The notes under the pieces were generated by a model, which ran no database searches, was not told where the DNA came from, and saw only the letters and a program-made list of their open reading frames with translations. From Sinobaca qinghaiensis (GTDB lineage Bacteria; Bacillota; Bacilli; Bacillales; Marinococcaceae): DNA of 64,000 bases. Below, in pieces: positions 43,908-52,811 of the stretch (positions within the stretch are counted from its first letter, which is position 1; each line of letters starts with the position of its first letter). A program made the position numbers and the translations under genes. Location of the stretch: assembly GCF_003610495.1 (NCBI RefSeq), contig NZ_RAPK01000006.1, positions 55,101 through 119,100 on the forward strand, read 5' to 3'.

Positions 43908-45071
43908 TTATTCGGCTACCGAACGAAGCAGTTTAATTAACGGTGCTTTTGTTTCAAAACCTATTCCAGGAACGTCAGGCAAACCAACATATCCATTCTC
44001 AACAGGAATGTTATCGGCAAATCCTCCAAATGGTTCAAAAACTCCAGGATAAGATTCGTTTCCTCCCAGCCCCAGTCCTGCTGCAATATTCAGCGACATT
44101 TGATGTCCTCCATGTGGAATGCAGCGGCGTGGAGACCATCCATGTTCCTTTAACATATCCAGTATTCTCATATACTCTACAAGGCCATAACTTAATGCAC
44201 AGTCAAATTGCAGATAATCCCGATCCGGTCTCATTCCCCCATAGCGAATGAGATTTCGAGCATCCTGCATAGAAAATAGATTTTCTCCAGTGGCCATAGG
44301 GTTTTTATAATGCTTAGAAAGCTCCGCCTGAAGCTCATAATCTAACGGATCTCCTACTTCTTCATACCAAAATAAATTATATGGCTCTAACTTTTCTGCA
44401 TAACGAATCGCTGTTTTCAAATCAAACCGCCCGTTTACGTCTACCGCTAGAGATTGGCCGGAGGGCACTACTTCCAGTACGGCTTCAATTCTTCTAAGGT
44501 CTTCTTCTAAACCGTTTCCAATTTTCATTTTCACAACGGAATATCCTAAGTCCAGATAGCCTTTCATTTCTTCTTGAAGCATTTTATCGTCTTTTCCCGG
44601 CTGATAGTAGCCTCCAGCTGCATAAACAAAAACTTTATTATCCGGTTTTCCATTTCCATAACGCTCGGCCAGCAGCTGATAAAGAGGCTTTTCTTCTATT
44701 TTTGCAACGGCATCCCAAACTGCCATATCAAGGGTTCCTACTGCAACCGACCTTTCTCCATGGCCGCCTGGTTTTTCGCCGGTCATTAATATATCCCAAA
44801 TTTTATGAGGATCAAAATTCAGCTTCTCATCATCCAAAATATCATTTGTTTCCGCTTCCAATAAACGTGGGATAAATCGTTCATGAAGCATGCCGCTTGG
44901 AGCATAGCGGCCATTTGAATTGAACCCATATCCTACAACTCTTTTGCCGTCTTTAAATACATCTGTGACGATTGCCACGACAGAAACATTCATTTTCGAA
45001 AAATCAATATAAGCATTGCTTATACTCGATTTAATAGGTACTGCTTTTTCTTTTATATCAATTATTTTCAT
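43908..45071 (-). CDS. Enolase-superfamily sugar-acid dehydratase (mandelate racemase/MLE type)
   Basis: 387 residues. KMKIG carries the catalytic lysine on strand 2. Metal acids are in LAVDVNGRFD, FWYEEVGDP and ATGENLFS, and the catalytic histidine is in PHGGHQMS. The arrangement resembles D-tartrate or other acid-sugar dehydratases. GGGAGG precedes ATG 45071; the ORF's extra five residues upstream include that site. A GntR/FCD regulator lies upstream in the same orientation. It may take an intermediate from the neighbouring sugar pathway, but that is inference. Confidence 0.88.
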   Translation of the reverse strand: MKIIDIKEKAVPIKSSISNAYIDFSKMNVSVVAIVTDVFKDGKRVVGYGFNSNGRYAPSGMLHERFIPRLLEAETNDILDDEKLNFDPHKIWDILMTGEKPGGHGERSVAVGTLDMAVWDAVAKIEEKPLYQLLAERYGNGKPDNKVFVYAAGGYYQPGKDDKMLQEEMKGYLDLGYSVVKMKIGNGLEEDLRRIEAVLEVVPSGQSLAVDVNGRFDLKTAIRYAEKLEPYNLFWYEEVGDPLDYELQAELSKHYKNPMATGENLFSMQDARNLIRYGGMRPDRDYLQFDCALSYGLVEYMRILDMLKEHGWSPRRCIPHGGHQMSLNIAAGLGLGGNESYPGVFEPFGGFADNIPVENGYVGLPDVPGIGFETKAPLIKLLRSVAE

Positions 45072-45207
45072 CTTAAAGCCTCCCATTTGGTGTTTGTTAT
45101 CTGTTTAAAGAATAATTAATAAATTCATTAATGTCAATATAAAGCTTAAAATTAATTAAAAATAGCTTATATGCCAAATAATAAATTTTTTAATTCTTTT
45201 ATATATA

Positions 45208-45240
45208 AAAAAAGACGCTTCTTGTTAAGAAACGTCTTAC
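45208..45240 (-). terminator. Terminator of the GntR gene
   Basis: On the minus strand AAGACGTTTCTT-AAC-AAGAAGCGTCTT followed by T7, directly after the GntR stop at 45242. Confidence 0.85.
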
Positions 45241-45241
45241 G

Positions 45242-45979
45242 TTATTTTTTCGTCTTATTCGCTGGGTTTCTTTCGATAATTCCCAAGATTTCCTGTCCTC
45301 CACGATGCCTGTGGGAATGCATTAGAAGTTGAGCGGCTTTGCTGTCCTGGGCCCGCATGGCAGCTACTATTGCCCGATGTTCCTTAATGGACCGAATAGG
45401 AAGCTTTCGCTCATTAATGGTAAACAGTCTAGCCCGATACAATTGATCAGAGTGACTGTCCATTATATCTATCAGCCGTTCATTGTGGGAGTACTCAATG
45501 ATTAAATTATGAAATTGATTATCTGCATCTAAATAAGCCTTTAAATTATTTTCATTCAAATACTTTTCTTGATTCGTAATAAGGGAATCCAGAATTTCAA
45601 GATGCTCTTCGTTAATATTGAAAGTGGCTAATTCAGCCGCCACTCCATCTAGAGCTTCAGCAATTTGACAAATCTGCTCAATATTTTCTTTTATGATTGG
45701 CTCTACACTAAATCCTTTGCGTGGTATTAATCTAATCCAGCGGTCCATCTCCAATCGAATTAATGCTTCCCGGACCGGCGTGCGGCTCATCTCCAGCATC
45801 TCGATAATTTCCCGTTCCAAAAAAGCTTCATTAGGTTGAAGCTGCAGGTTTAGAATTGCTTTTTGAATAATGATATAAGCCTGCTGGGGCAAACGATCTT
45901 CATTTGCTTCTTCTTTATATAGCAATAAGGTTTTCTTTAAAGCAGTGTTATCGTTACTTGATCTATTTTTTTCCTTCAT
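45242..45979 (-). CDS. GntR-family (FadR/FCD) regulator
   Basis: 245 residues. The winged HTH (about 25-90) includes LQPNEAFLEREIIEMLEMSRTPVREALIRLEMDRWI. An FCD domain (about 100-225) has metal-binding residues in DADNQFHNLI and SHRHRGGQE. These regulators sense carboxylic or sugar acids. ATG 45979 is preferred; an in-frame GTG lies at 45991. The likely target is the enolase-superfamily gene downstream, or the divergent sugar operon. Confidence 0.92.
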   Translation of the reverse strand: MKEKNRSSNDNTALKKTLLLYKEEANEDRLPQQAYIIIQKAILNLQLQPNEAFLEREIIEMLEMSRTPVREALIRLEMDRWIRLIPRKGFSVEPIIKENIEQICQIAEALDGVAAELATFNINEEHLEILDSLITNQEKYLNENNLKAYLDADNQFHNLIIEYSHNERLIDIMDSHSDQLYRARLFTINERKLPIRSIKEHRAIVAAMRAQDSKAAQLLMHSHRHRGGQEILGIIERNPANKTKK

Positions 45980-46586
45980 GAGATTCACCAAATTTCAATT
46001 TATTAACGTCGCCGATAGTAAATAAATTATATCAAACTTCCACTATAATAAGCGCGGTTTTATAAGTGAATCCCGTGCTTGAATATAATGCATTAAGAAG
46101 AAATTTTCGGGGTTGAACGATACATACTTTTAGAAGTGTACCGTCCTTAAAAATAAAACTGTTTCTAAAATAAAAATGAATCGTTTGTAATGAAGCATCA
46201 AATAAGAAGTATATAGTAGCACTGCATAACTATATTAAGGCTTTTAATATGTTAGATTTTAAAAATCTTTAGTAGATAGGGTGTGAAACTTCTACATAAA
46301 GAAATAATAATCATGAATTTTAATTTAGCCGATATGTTTTATGGGTGAATTTAGGTTTTCATCTTTTCGAGTGTGGCAATAGCTGGTTTTTAAATTATCT
46401 TGAGAAATACAATAGATAAAATATAGTAAACGTTTTGCATATTATCAATACATATCAGTTTAGTGCCAAAATACATGTAATCTTTAATTTTTACGTAAAT
46501 ATAAAATTATTTAAAGGATTAAAACACAAATCACCTAGTTTATTTTGATTTTGATGTATTTTTCACTAAAATTTATAAAAATATAT
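45980..46586. other. 607-base AT-rich intergenic region
   Basis: It contains a GntR promoter (TATAAT on the minus strand near 46026-46031) and one TTTACGTAAA palindrome (46490-46499). No open frame with a ribosome site and no RNA gene is visible. Confidence 0.6.
46490..46499. promoter_or_regulatory. TTTACGTAAA operator, copy 1
   Basis: Perfect 10-base palindrome with a central CG, as in many LacI-family operators. It lies 97 bases upstream of the operon's -35. It is one of three copies, all at this operon or at its regulator gene. Confidence 0.6.
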
Positions 46587-46615
46587 TTGACAACGCTTTC
46601 ATATGGTGATAAATT
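46587..46615 (+). promoter_or_regulatory. Operon promoter with overlapping cre box
   Basis: TTGACA (46587-46592), 17 bases, TAAATT (46610-46615). On the minus strand, bases 46588-46601 read TGAAAGCGTTGTCA, a cre box with one mismatch, which covers the -35. CcpA would therefore block RNA polymerase when glucose is present. Confidence 0.65.
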
Positions 46616-46643
46616 CAACTTGTCGAAAAGAAATTAAAAAATA

Positions 46644-46653
46644 TTTACGTAAA
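46644..46653. promoter_or_regulatory. TTTACGTAAA operator, copy 2
   Basis: Same palindrome, about 30 bases after the -10 and immediately upstream of the AAAAGAGGTG ribosome site of the first gene. A roadblock position for a repressor; 154 bases from copy 1, compatible with a DNA loop. Confidence 0.6.
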
Positions 46654-46665
46654 AGAGGTGAAAAA

Positions 46666-47499
46666 ATGAATGTCGGTTATATGACAAATGCTTTCGGTTC
46701 TCTTGTTGGGTCTGGAGGTGGAGTAACAAGCGTAAAAGATGTCCGTTATGAAACTATTTGCAATGATATGCAGGTATTTCAAAAAATTCGGTCATTTGGA
46801 TTCAATGGAGTAGAAATGTTTGATGGTAATTTGGATAAATTTGCAGATGATCCAGAAGGGTTAAAAGATAATCTACAAAATTTAGGACTTTCTCTTTATG
46901 GAGTGTATACAGGTGCCAATTTTATTTACAAAGATGCATGGAGAGATGAACTATGGAGGATTCAGCAAACAGCTAAGCTTGCTGCCAGGGCAGGTGCAAA
47001 ACATCTAGTACTCGGTGGAGGTGCTGTAAGAGGTGTTTCGCAAAATGAAAATGATATGAAAGTTCTTGGGCAAGCACTGGACGAAGCAGAAGCTGTAGCA
47101 GCTAAAGAAGGGATGATAGCGAGCTATCACCCGCACCTAGGATCAATGGTTGAAACTCCCGAACAAATTGATGAGCTGTTTTCTTTGTCCTCTATTGCGT
47201 TCTGTCCCGATCTTGCTCATCTTGCAGCAGGCGGGGCGGATCCATTAGAAGTTATTAAAGTGTACAAAAATCGCATACCTTATGTTCATTTAAAAGACTG
47301 GGACGGTGAGGGATTTGTTCCGCTCGGTAAAGGTGAGATTGATCTTCGTGGCATTATAAATTTTCTTCAGAAAGAGAACTACTCCGGAGATTGGTTAGTA
47401 GAAATAGATGGATATGCAGGTGATCCTGTGGAGGCGTGCCGATTATCATACGATTTTCTGGCCACTACTTTATTAGATAAAAAACAACGAAAAGATTAA
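46666..47499 (+). CDS. Sugar phosphate isomerase/epimerase-like TIM-barrel enzyme
   Basis: 277 residues (ATG 46666, AAAGAGGTG site). The longer ORF from 46603 starts inside the promoter. AP-endonuclease-2-like TIM barrel; metal ligands are in GVEMFDGNL, SYHPHLGSM, CPDLAHLAAGG, YVHLKDW and WLVEIDGY. Relatives include IolE, IolH and the beta-eliminases of keto-sugar pathways. First gene of the transporter operon; 15 bases from the Gfo/Idh gene. Reaction not assignable from sequence alone. Confidence 0.88.
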   Translation: MNVGYMTNAFGSLVGSGGGVTSVKDVRYETICNDMQVFQKIRSFGFNGVEMFDGNLDKFADDPEGLKDNLQNLGLSLYGVYTGANFIYKDAWRDELWRIQQTAKLAARAGAKHLVLGGGAVRGVSQNENDMKVLGQALDEAEAVAAKEGMIASYHPHLGSMVETPEQIDELFSLSSIAFCPDLAHLAAGGADPLEVIKVYKNRIPYVHLKDWDGEGFVPLGKGEIDLRGIINFLQKENYSGDWLVEIDGYAGDPVEACRLSYDFLATTLLDKKQRKD

Positions 47500-47514
47500 A
47501 GGAGAGATGATGAC

Positions 47515-48687
47515 ATGCAAACGGTGAAAATTGGACTCATTGGTGCAGGATTTATGGGGAAAGCGCACGTAGTTGGTTATTCTAACGTACCTAAATTGTT
47601 TTGGCCGGCACCGGCAGTGCCTGAACTGAAAACTATATGTGATGTGGATGAGGCGACTGCTAAAGATGCAAAAGAACGTTTTGGATTCAAGCAATACACA
47701 ACAGACTGGCAAGAAATTATCAATGATCCTGAGATTGATGCAGTTAGTATCTGCACACCAAATGACTCTCATGCCAAAATTTCTATTGCGGCATTGAAGG
47801 CTGGAAAGCATGTACTTTGCGAAAAGCCAATATCTAACAGTTCAACTGAGGCGAAAGCAATGGCGGAAGTAGCAGACGAGGTAGCTGTTGACGGTGTGAT
47901 TGCTATGTGTGCCTACCAATATAGACGAGTACCTGCTGTTGTTCATGCAAAAAAGTTAATTGAAGAAGGCTCTATCGGCAATATTTTGAACGTTCGTGCT
48001 ACCTATTTGCAGAGCTGGAGTGCGGATGAGGCTTCTCCATTGTCGTGGAGGTTCCAGAAAAAATATGCCGGTGCGGGAGCGCTTGGAGACATCGGTACAC
48101 ATGTTATCGATATTGCTCAGTATTTTGCTGGGGATATTGAAGAAGTAGTTTCCAACGTCAAAACATTTATAAAAGAGAGACCTGTACAAGAAGGAGGAGC
48201 AGACCTGCTTGGTACTATTAAAGTAGATCCGGATGCAGTAAAAGAGCCAGTTGATGTAGATGATGAAGCATCCTTTCTCATGAATTTTAAAAATGGAGCT
48301 GTGGGAAGTATTGAGGCAACCCGCAACGCCTGGGGAAGAAATAATTATATTACCGTAGAAGTTCATGGAACAAAAGGGTCTATTTTGTTCAATTATGAAA
48401 GGTTAAATGAGCTGGAGGTTTGTTTTTCAGAAGATTTAGAAGATCGACGTGGATTTAAAACCATTTATACAGGACCGGCACATGCTTACGGTGATGTGAC
48501 TTGGAATATACCGGGAATGAATATTGGTTACGGAGAACTAAAAACAATTGAAAGTTATGATTTTATGAAAGCAATTGTTGAGAAAAAGCAGCCTTCTACC
48601 TCTTTTGCTGAAGCATACAAAGTCGATCGGGTTTGTGAAGCAGTCTTGGCATCTTCTGAATCACGCGCCTGGGAGAAAGTAAAATGA
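47515..48687 (+). CDS. Gfo/Idh/MocA-family dehydrogenase
   Basis: 390 residues. The NAD motif is GLIGAGFMGKAHVVGY (6-21), with SICTPNDSHAKIS and the catalytic-lysine motif CEKPISNS. The second domain has GALGDIGTHVIDIAQYF, with the catalytic Asp/His pair. Such enzymes oxidise a sugar or inositol hydroxyl (IolG, levoglucosan dehydrogenase and 3-keto-glycoside-forming enzymes). Combined with two TIM-barrel enzymes and a ribose-type transporter, oxidation followed by beta-elimination or isomerisation is plausible. AAAGGAGAG precedes the ATG. Confidence 0.92.
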   Translation: MQTVKIGLIGAGFMGKAHVVGYSNVPKLFWPAPAVPELKTICDVDEATAKDAKERFGFKQYTTDWQEIINDPEIDAVSICTPNDSHAKISIAALKAGKHVLCEKPISNSSTEAKAMAEVADEVAVDGVIAMCAYQYRRVPAVVHAKKLIEEGSIGNILNVRATYLQSWSADEASPLSWRFQKKYAGAGALGDIGTHVIDIAQYFAGDIEEVVSNVKTFIKERPVQEGGADLLGTIKVDPDAVKEPVDVDDEASFLMNFKNGAVGSIEATRNAWGRNNYITVEVHGTKGSILFNYERLNELEVCFSEDLEDRRGFKTIYTGPAHAYGDVTWNIPGMNIGYGELKTIESYDFMKAIVEKKQPSTSFAEAYKVDRVCEAVLASSESRAWEKVK

Positions 48688-48739
48688 TTTTGTTTGCCCA
48701 CTAACAAATACTTATCTCAATATAAGGGAGAGAAGAATT

Positions 48740-49933
48740 ATGAAAAAAAAGCTTCTTGCGGGGACGTTAGTATTAAGTGCATTGATGTTTGCTGGGTGTA
48801 ATTCTGAAGCAGATCAGAGCAGTGGAAATGGAGAAGAGGATGGGACCAGCGAAGAAGATCTTCTAGCTGAAGAAGCGGAGTTGGAAGTGGCGACAGAGCC
48901 AATTCGCATTAATCCTGATATCGACGATGAAACAGAAATTTATAGTGAAGGCCCTCAGGGGGAAACAGCGGAGTCAGCGCACTCTTTGGAGCTGGGAGTA
49001 GAAGAAGCAGAAGAAATTAGTGAGGGAGAATATACTGCAGCAATTTCGATGCATTATGCAGGTAATGACTGGGCTCGTGCCCAGGTAAATGGTCTACAGG
49101 AAACCTTCGCTAAGATGGGGATTGAAGTGATTGCTGTGACAGACGGCCAATTCAGCGTGGAAAAACAGGCATCAGACATCGAAACCCTGCTTGCAAGAGA
49201 CCCGGATATTCTCGTAAGTATTCCAGTAGATCCGGTTTCATCTGCAAACGCTTACCGTAATGCAGTAGATGCTGGCGTAGAATTGGTTTTTATGGATAAT
49301 GTACCGGAAGGATTTTCTCCTGGTGAAGATTACGTTAGTGTAGTTTCGGCTGATAACTATGGAAATGGAGTCGCTGCTGCCCATAGTATGGCTGAAGAAA
49401 TCGGCGAAGAAGGAGAAATCGGGGTCATTTATCATGATGCAGATTTCTTTGTTACAGGGCAGAGGGTAGAAGGATTTGAAACAACGATCAAAGAAGAGTA
49501 CCCAAACATTGAAATTGTTGAGCGAGATGGCATCGCAGAGCCAGAAGATGGAGAAGAAGTGGCCTCCGGCATGTTCACTAGAAACTCTAATTTAGATGGA
49601 CTTTTCGTCGTTTGGGATGTCCCGGCGGAAGGAGCACTGTCTGCATCGCGTACAGCTGGTCTAGATGAACTTGTGGTGACTACCATTGATTTAGGATCCG
49701 GTGTAGCTTTAGACATGGCTCGCGATCAAAATATTAAAGGTCTCGGCGCCCAACTGCCTTACGACCAAGGAGTAGCGGAAGCTATTCTTGCAGGTTATGC
49801 TCTGCTTGACAAGGAAGCACCTCCATATGTCGCAGTACCAGCTTTAGAAGTGACTAGAGAGAATTTGCTTGAATCATGGGAGCTTGTTTATAACGAAGAA
49901 GCGCCATCCGAAATACAGGAATCTATGGAATAA
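48740..49933 (+). CDS. Sugar ABC transporter substrate-binding lipoprotein
   Basis: 397 residues. Signal peptide ending in lipobox FAGC with Cys20, then a very acidic linker (about 21-95) and a periplasmic-binding-protein type I domain (about 98-395) of the ribose/RbsB group. GLGAQLPYDQGVAEAILAGYALL and ARDPDILVSIPVDP are characteristic. It captures the sugar for the ATPase and permease downstream. Residues about 98-395 align closely with the C-terminal domain of the LacI-type regulator at the end of the operon. AGGGAGAGAAGAATT precedes the ATG. Confidence 0.93.
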   Translation: MKKKLLAGTLVLSALMFAGCNSEADQSSGNGEEDGTSEEDLLAEEAELEVATEPIRINPDIDDETEIYSEGPQGETAESAHSLELGVEEAEEISEGEYTAAISMHYAGNDWARAQVNGLQETFAKMGIEVIAVTDGQFSVEKQASDIETLLARDPDILVSIPVDPVSSANAYRNAVDAGVELVFMDNVPEGFSPGEDYVSVVSADNYGNGVAAAHSMAEEIGEEGEIGVIYHDADFFVTGQRVEGFETTIKEEYPNIEIVERDGIAEPEDGEEVASGMFTRNSNLDGLFVVWDVPAEGALSASRTAGLDELVVTTIDLGSGVALDMARDQNIKGLGAQLPYDQGVAEAILAGYALLDKEAPPYVAVPALEVTRENLLESWELVYNEEAPSEIQESME

Positions 49934-50366
49934 GCACACCCTTGGTTTAGTATGTATGATCAGAATCATAACATGCAGCCGGAAGGGTTCTGTTAAAAAG
50001 CTGGAAGACACTTTTATATAATTGTAAAAGTAAAAGAATAAAAAGTGGTAGTCGAGTAGGCGATCAGCTTTTGGTAATACTTTGTTTTGAAAATAGAGTA
50101 ATTGAAAACCATGAACAAACACATTATAAAATCAAAATTTTCTGATTTTTATAATTCAGAGAAGAAATTCATTTCATTTTAATTATGAAAAGAGAATTAT
50201 CAATTGTCACGGCTTTTTAAAAGGCTTCTAAAAGGCATTTTTTTAAAGGCCGTTAGATTAGTAAAGCGAGTGATGCAATTTTCCTGTCTGCATCCAGGGA
50301 TTAGTGGAAGCATTAATATCTGTAACCCCTGCTGAGAAGTGTATTCGGAATAAAGGAGCTGTAAAC
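49934..50366 (+). other. 433-base gap inside the transporter operon
   Basis: No gene seen. It contains AT-rich sequence and, near 50208-50255, imperfect repeats around AAAAGGC (GGCTTTTTAAAAGGC then TAAAAGGCATTTTTTTAAAGGCC) that could fold into a weak attenuator. Such a partial terminator would give more binding protein than ATPase and permease, a common arrangement. Confidence 0.4.
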
Positions 50367-51869
50367 ATGAACCATACGATTCTTCGTATGAAAGAGATTG
50401 AAAAGGCGTTTAATGGTATTACTGTGCTTGATAAAGTGAATTTCGAAGTAAAGACCGGAGAAGTTCATGCTCTAATGGGTGGGAACGGCGCTGGGAAATC
50501 GACATTAATGAAAATTCTTACTGGCGTTTATCAGTTAGACGAGGGAAGCATCGAAATTGATGGAGAATATCAGCAGTTTAGTAATCCTTCCGATGCAGAA
50601 AAAGTAGGGGTTTCAATGATTTTTCAGGAATTCAGCCTAATTCCAAAGCTGACGGTAGCTCAAAATATTTACCTTCACTATGAGCCTCGAAAAGCATTCG
50701 GTATGATTAATGATAAAAAAATGGTGTCGGACAGCCGGAAAATCATTGCAGATATGGGTATCTCTATTTCTCCAAATGATTTAGTAGAAAATATTAGTTT
50801 AGGATACTGGCAGATGACAGAAATTGCAAAAGCACTTTCTAAAAATACGAAAATACTCATTATGGATGAACCAACCTCAACCTTAACTAAGTCAGAAACA
50901 AAAACACTTTTCTCTATTATCCGTCGTTTAAAAGAATCTGGAATTACGATAATTTATATTTCTCATCGTATGGATGAAATTTTCGAAGTATGTGACCGGA
51001 TTACGGTGCTTAGAAACGGTACAAATGTCATTACAGCTTCCTGTGCTGATATTACGATGGAAGCCCTCATCAACAATATTGTCGGAGGTAGTATGGGGCA
51101 GTCATTGAAGTGGATAGAACGTCCGATAAAAGAAAATAGAAAGCCAATACTTGAAGTGAAGCATCTTCAATCTGGATCGCGGGTGAAAGATGTAAGTTTT
51201 ACTCTGTATGAGGGAGAAATTCTTGGAATGGCAGGCCTTATGGGAAGTGGACGATCAGAGACAGTTAGGGCTGTTTTTGGAGTAGATGCTATAAGTGGAG
51301 GGGAAGTGCATGTTCGGGGCAGTAAAAAGTTGATTTTTTCTCCTAAAGAAGCAATTCAAGAAGGATTAGGATTAGTGCCTGAAGACCGCCGTTCTCAAGG
51401 ACTGGTGCTTGAACATTCTGTTAAAGAAAATACGATTCTTCCAAGCTTGGGTGCTCTTTCAAGACGTCAAATTATTCAAAATAGTCAGGCTGATGAAAAA
51501 GTAGAAGCATTGGTAAAAAAGTTAAAAGTAAAGACAGACGATATTCATAAAACAGTATCTCTCTTATCTGGGGGGAACCAGCAGAAGTTGGTTCTCGCCA
51601 AATGGCTACTGAATGATACCGATATTCTGATACTGGATGAACCAACTAGTGGAGTTGATATTGGCGCGAAAGCTGAAATTGTTGAGATCATACGTGAAAT
51701 TGCTGATTCAGGAAAAGCAGTTTTGGTTGTTTCATCTGAAATGACAGAACTTTTGGCAATGAGTGATCGAATTTTAATTATGAAAGACGGAGAAATTACA
51801 AGCTCTATAGATAGAAAAGAAATTAAAGGTGAGGAGGAAGTTGAACGTGCCATCCAAGTTGAAAAATAG
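50367..51869 (+). CDS. Sugar ABC transporter ATP-binding protein (RbsA/MglA type)
   Basis: 500 residues, two fused nucleotide-binding domains. The first has Walker A GGNGAGKST (near 36-44) and Walker B ILIMDEPTS. The second has the degenerate Walker A GLMGSGRSE typical of RbsA, signature LSGGNQQKL, and Walker B ILILDEPTSG. It powers import of a monosaccharide or related polyol. ATG 50367 has AAAGGAG; the longer frame from 50304 does not. It overlaps the permease gene by about 23 bases. Confidence 0.95.
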   Translation: MNHTILRMKEIEKAFNGITVLDKVNFEVKTGEVHALMGGNGAGKSTLMKILTGVYQLDEGSIEIDGEYQQFSNPSDAEKVGVSMIFQEFSLIPKLTVAQNIYLHYEPRKAFGMINDKKMVSDSRKIIADMGISISPNDLVENISLGYWQMTEIAKALSKNTKILIMDEPTSTLTKSETKTLFSIIRRLKESGITIIYISHRMDEIFEVCDRITVLRNGTNVITASCADITMEALINNIVGGSMGQSLKWIERPIKENRKPILEVKHLQSGSRVKDVSFTLYEGEILGMAGLMGSGRSETVRAVFGVDAISGGEVHVRGSKKLIFSPKEAIQEGLGLVPEDRRSQGLVLEHSVKENTILPSLGALSRRQIIQNSQADEKVEALVKKLKVKTDDIHKTVSLLSGGNQQKLVLAKWLLNDTDILILDEPTSGVDIGAKAEIVEIIREIADSGKAVLVVSSEMTELLAMSDRILIMKDGEITSSIDRKEIKGEEEVERAIQVEK

Positions 51870-52806
51870 CTTATCTCTTTTTGATTGGAGGCAGTATATT
51901 GTATATATTGCCTTTGTGCTGGTGTTGATCTACTTTTCGATAACATTAGCAGAAGAAGGTTTCATGACTACAGGTAATATATTAAATATAGCACGACAGA
52001 CAGCTATGATATCGATAATGGGTGTGGCTATGACGTTCGTTATTGCATCTAAAGAAATTGATCTTTCTGTTGGTTCGATAGCAGCGCTTAGCGCTATAAC
52101 AACAGCTTTAACAATGCAACAAGGGCTTGGTATGATTACAGCAATCATTGTAGGATTAGCTACAGGGCTTGCGGTCGGTTTTGTAAATGGTTATTTGGTA
52201 ACGAAGGTAGCCATTCCTAGCTTTCTTGTTACTTTAGCAATGATGATGATCGCCAGAGGTGTTGCAATGTGGCTTTCTGGAACAGCCCCTGTGCCAATTT
52301 TAAGCGAAAACTATATTTTTCTATTTGGTTCAGGTAGCGTACTAGGTGTCCCCATACTTCTTTTCTGGACATTACTTATTGCTATTATAGGTTACATCGT
52401 TATGCGAAAATCCGTTTTCGGACGCCAAACACTTGCTACAGGTGGAAATGAAACTGCTGCCACGTTTTCTGGGATAAATACAAATCGTATTAAAATGACA
52501 GTTTTTATGGCTTCTGGAATGATGGCAGGACTTGCCGGTATGCTTTATGCAGGCCGTCTTCAAGCGGGCCGCTTTACTTTCGGAGAAGGAGACGAATTGT
52601 CTGTGATTGCAGCCGTTATTCTCGGTGGAACAAGTCTATTTGGTGGAGTCGGGACGGTGGTTGGAACAGTCATCGGTTCCGTTATGATTGGCACAATTAA
52701 TAATGCTCTTATTTTACAAGGACTAGATGTGAGTCAACAGATGGTTGTGCAAGGGGCTATTATTATTTTAGCCGTAGCATTTGGAAGTAAGAAGAGAAAA
52801 TCTTAA
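51847..52806 (+). CDS. Sugar ABC transporter permease (RbsC type)
   Basis: About 319 residues with eight to ten membrane helices; RbsC-family marks MGVAMTFVIASKEIDLSVGSIAALSA, VNGYLVTKVAIPSFLVTLAMMMIARG and VIAAVILGGTSLFGGVGTVVGTVIG. The start is set to GTG 51847, correctly spaced from AGGAGG; an in-frame GTG at 51829 precedes that site. Pairs with the preceding ATPase and the lipoprotein. Confidence 0.93.
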   Translation: MPSKLKNSLSLFDWRQYIVYIAFVLVLIYFSITLAEEGFMTTGNILNIARQTAMISIMGVAMTFVIASKEIDLSVGSIAALSAITTALTMQQGLGMITAIIVGLATGLAVGFVNGYLVTKVAIPSFLVTLAMMMIARGVAMWLSGTAPVPILSENYIFLFGSGSVLGVPILLFWTLLIAIIGYIVMRKSVFGRQTLATGGNETAATFSGINTNRIKMTVFMASGMMAGLAGMLYAGRLQAGRFTFGEGDELSVIAAVILGGTSLFGGVGTVVGTVIGSVMIGTINNALILQGLDVSQQMVVQGAIIILAVAFGSKKRKS

Positions 52807-52811
52807 TAAAG

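Noticed and set aside
45980..46586. A hidden gene or riboswitch in the 607-base AT-rich gap
   Set aside because: No frame with a ribosome site and no recognisable conserved RNA motif; AT-richness and regulator sites explain it.
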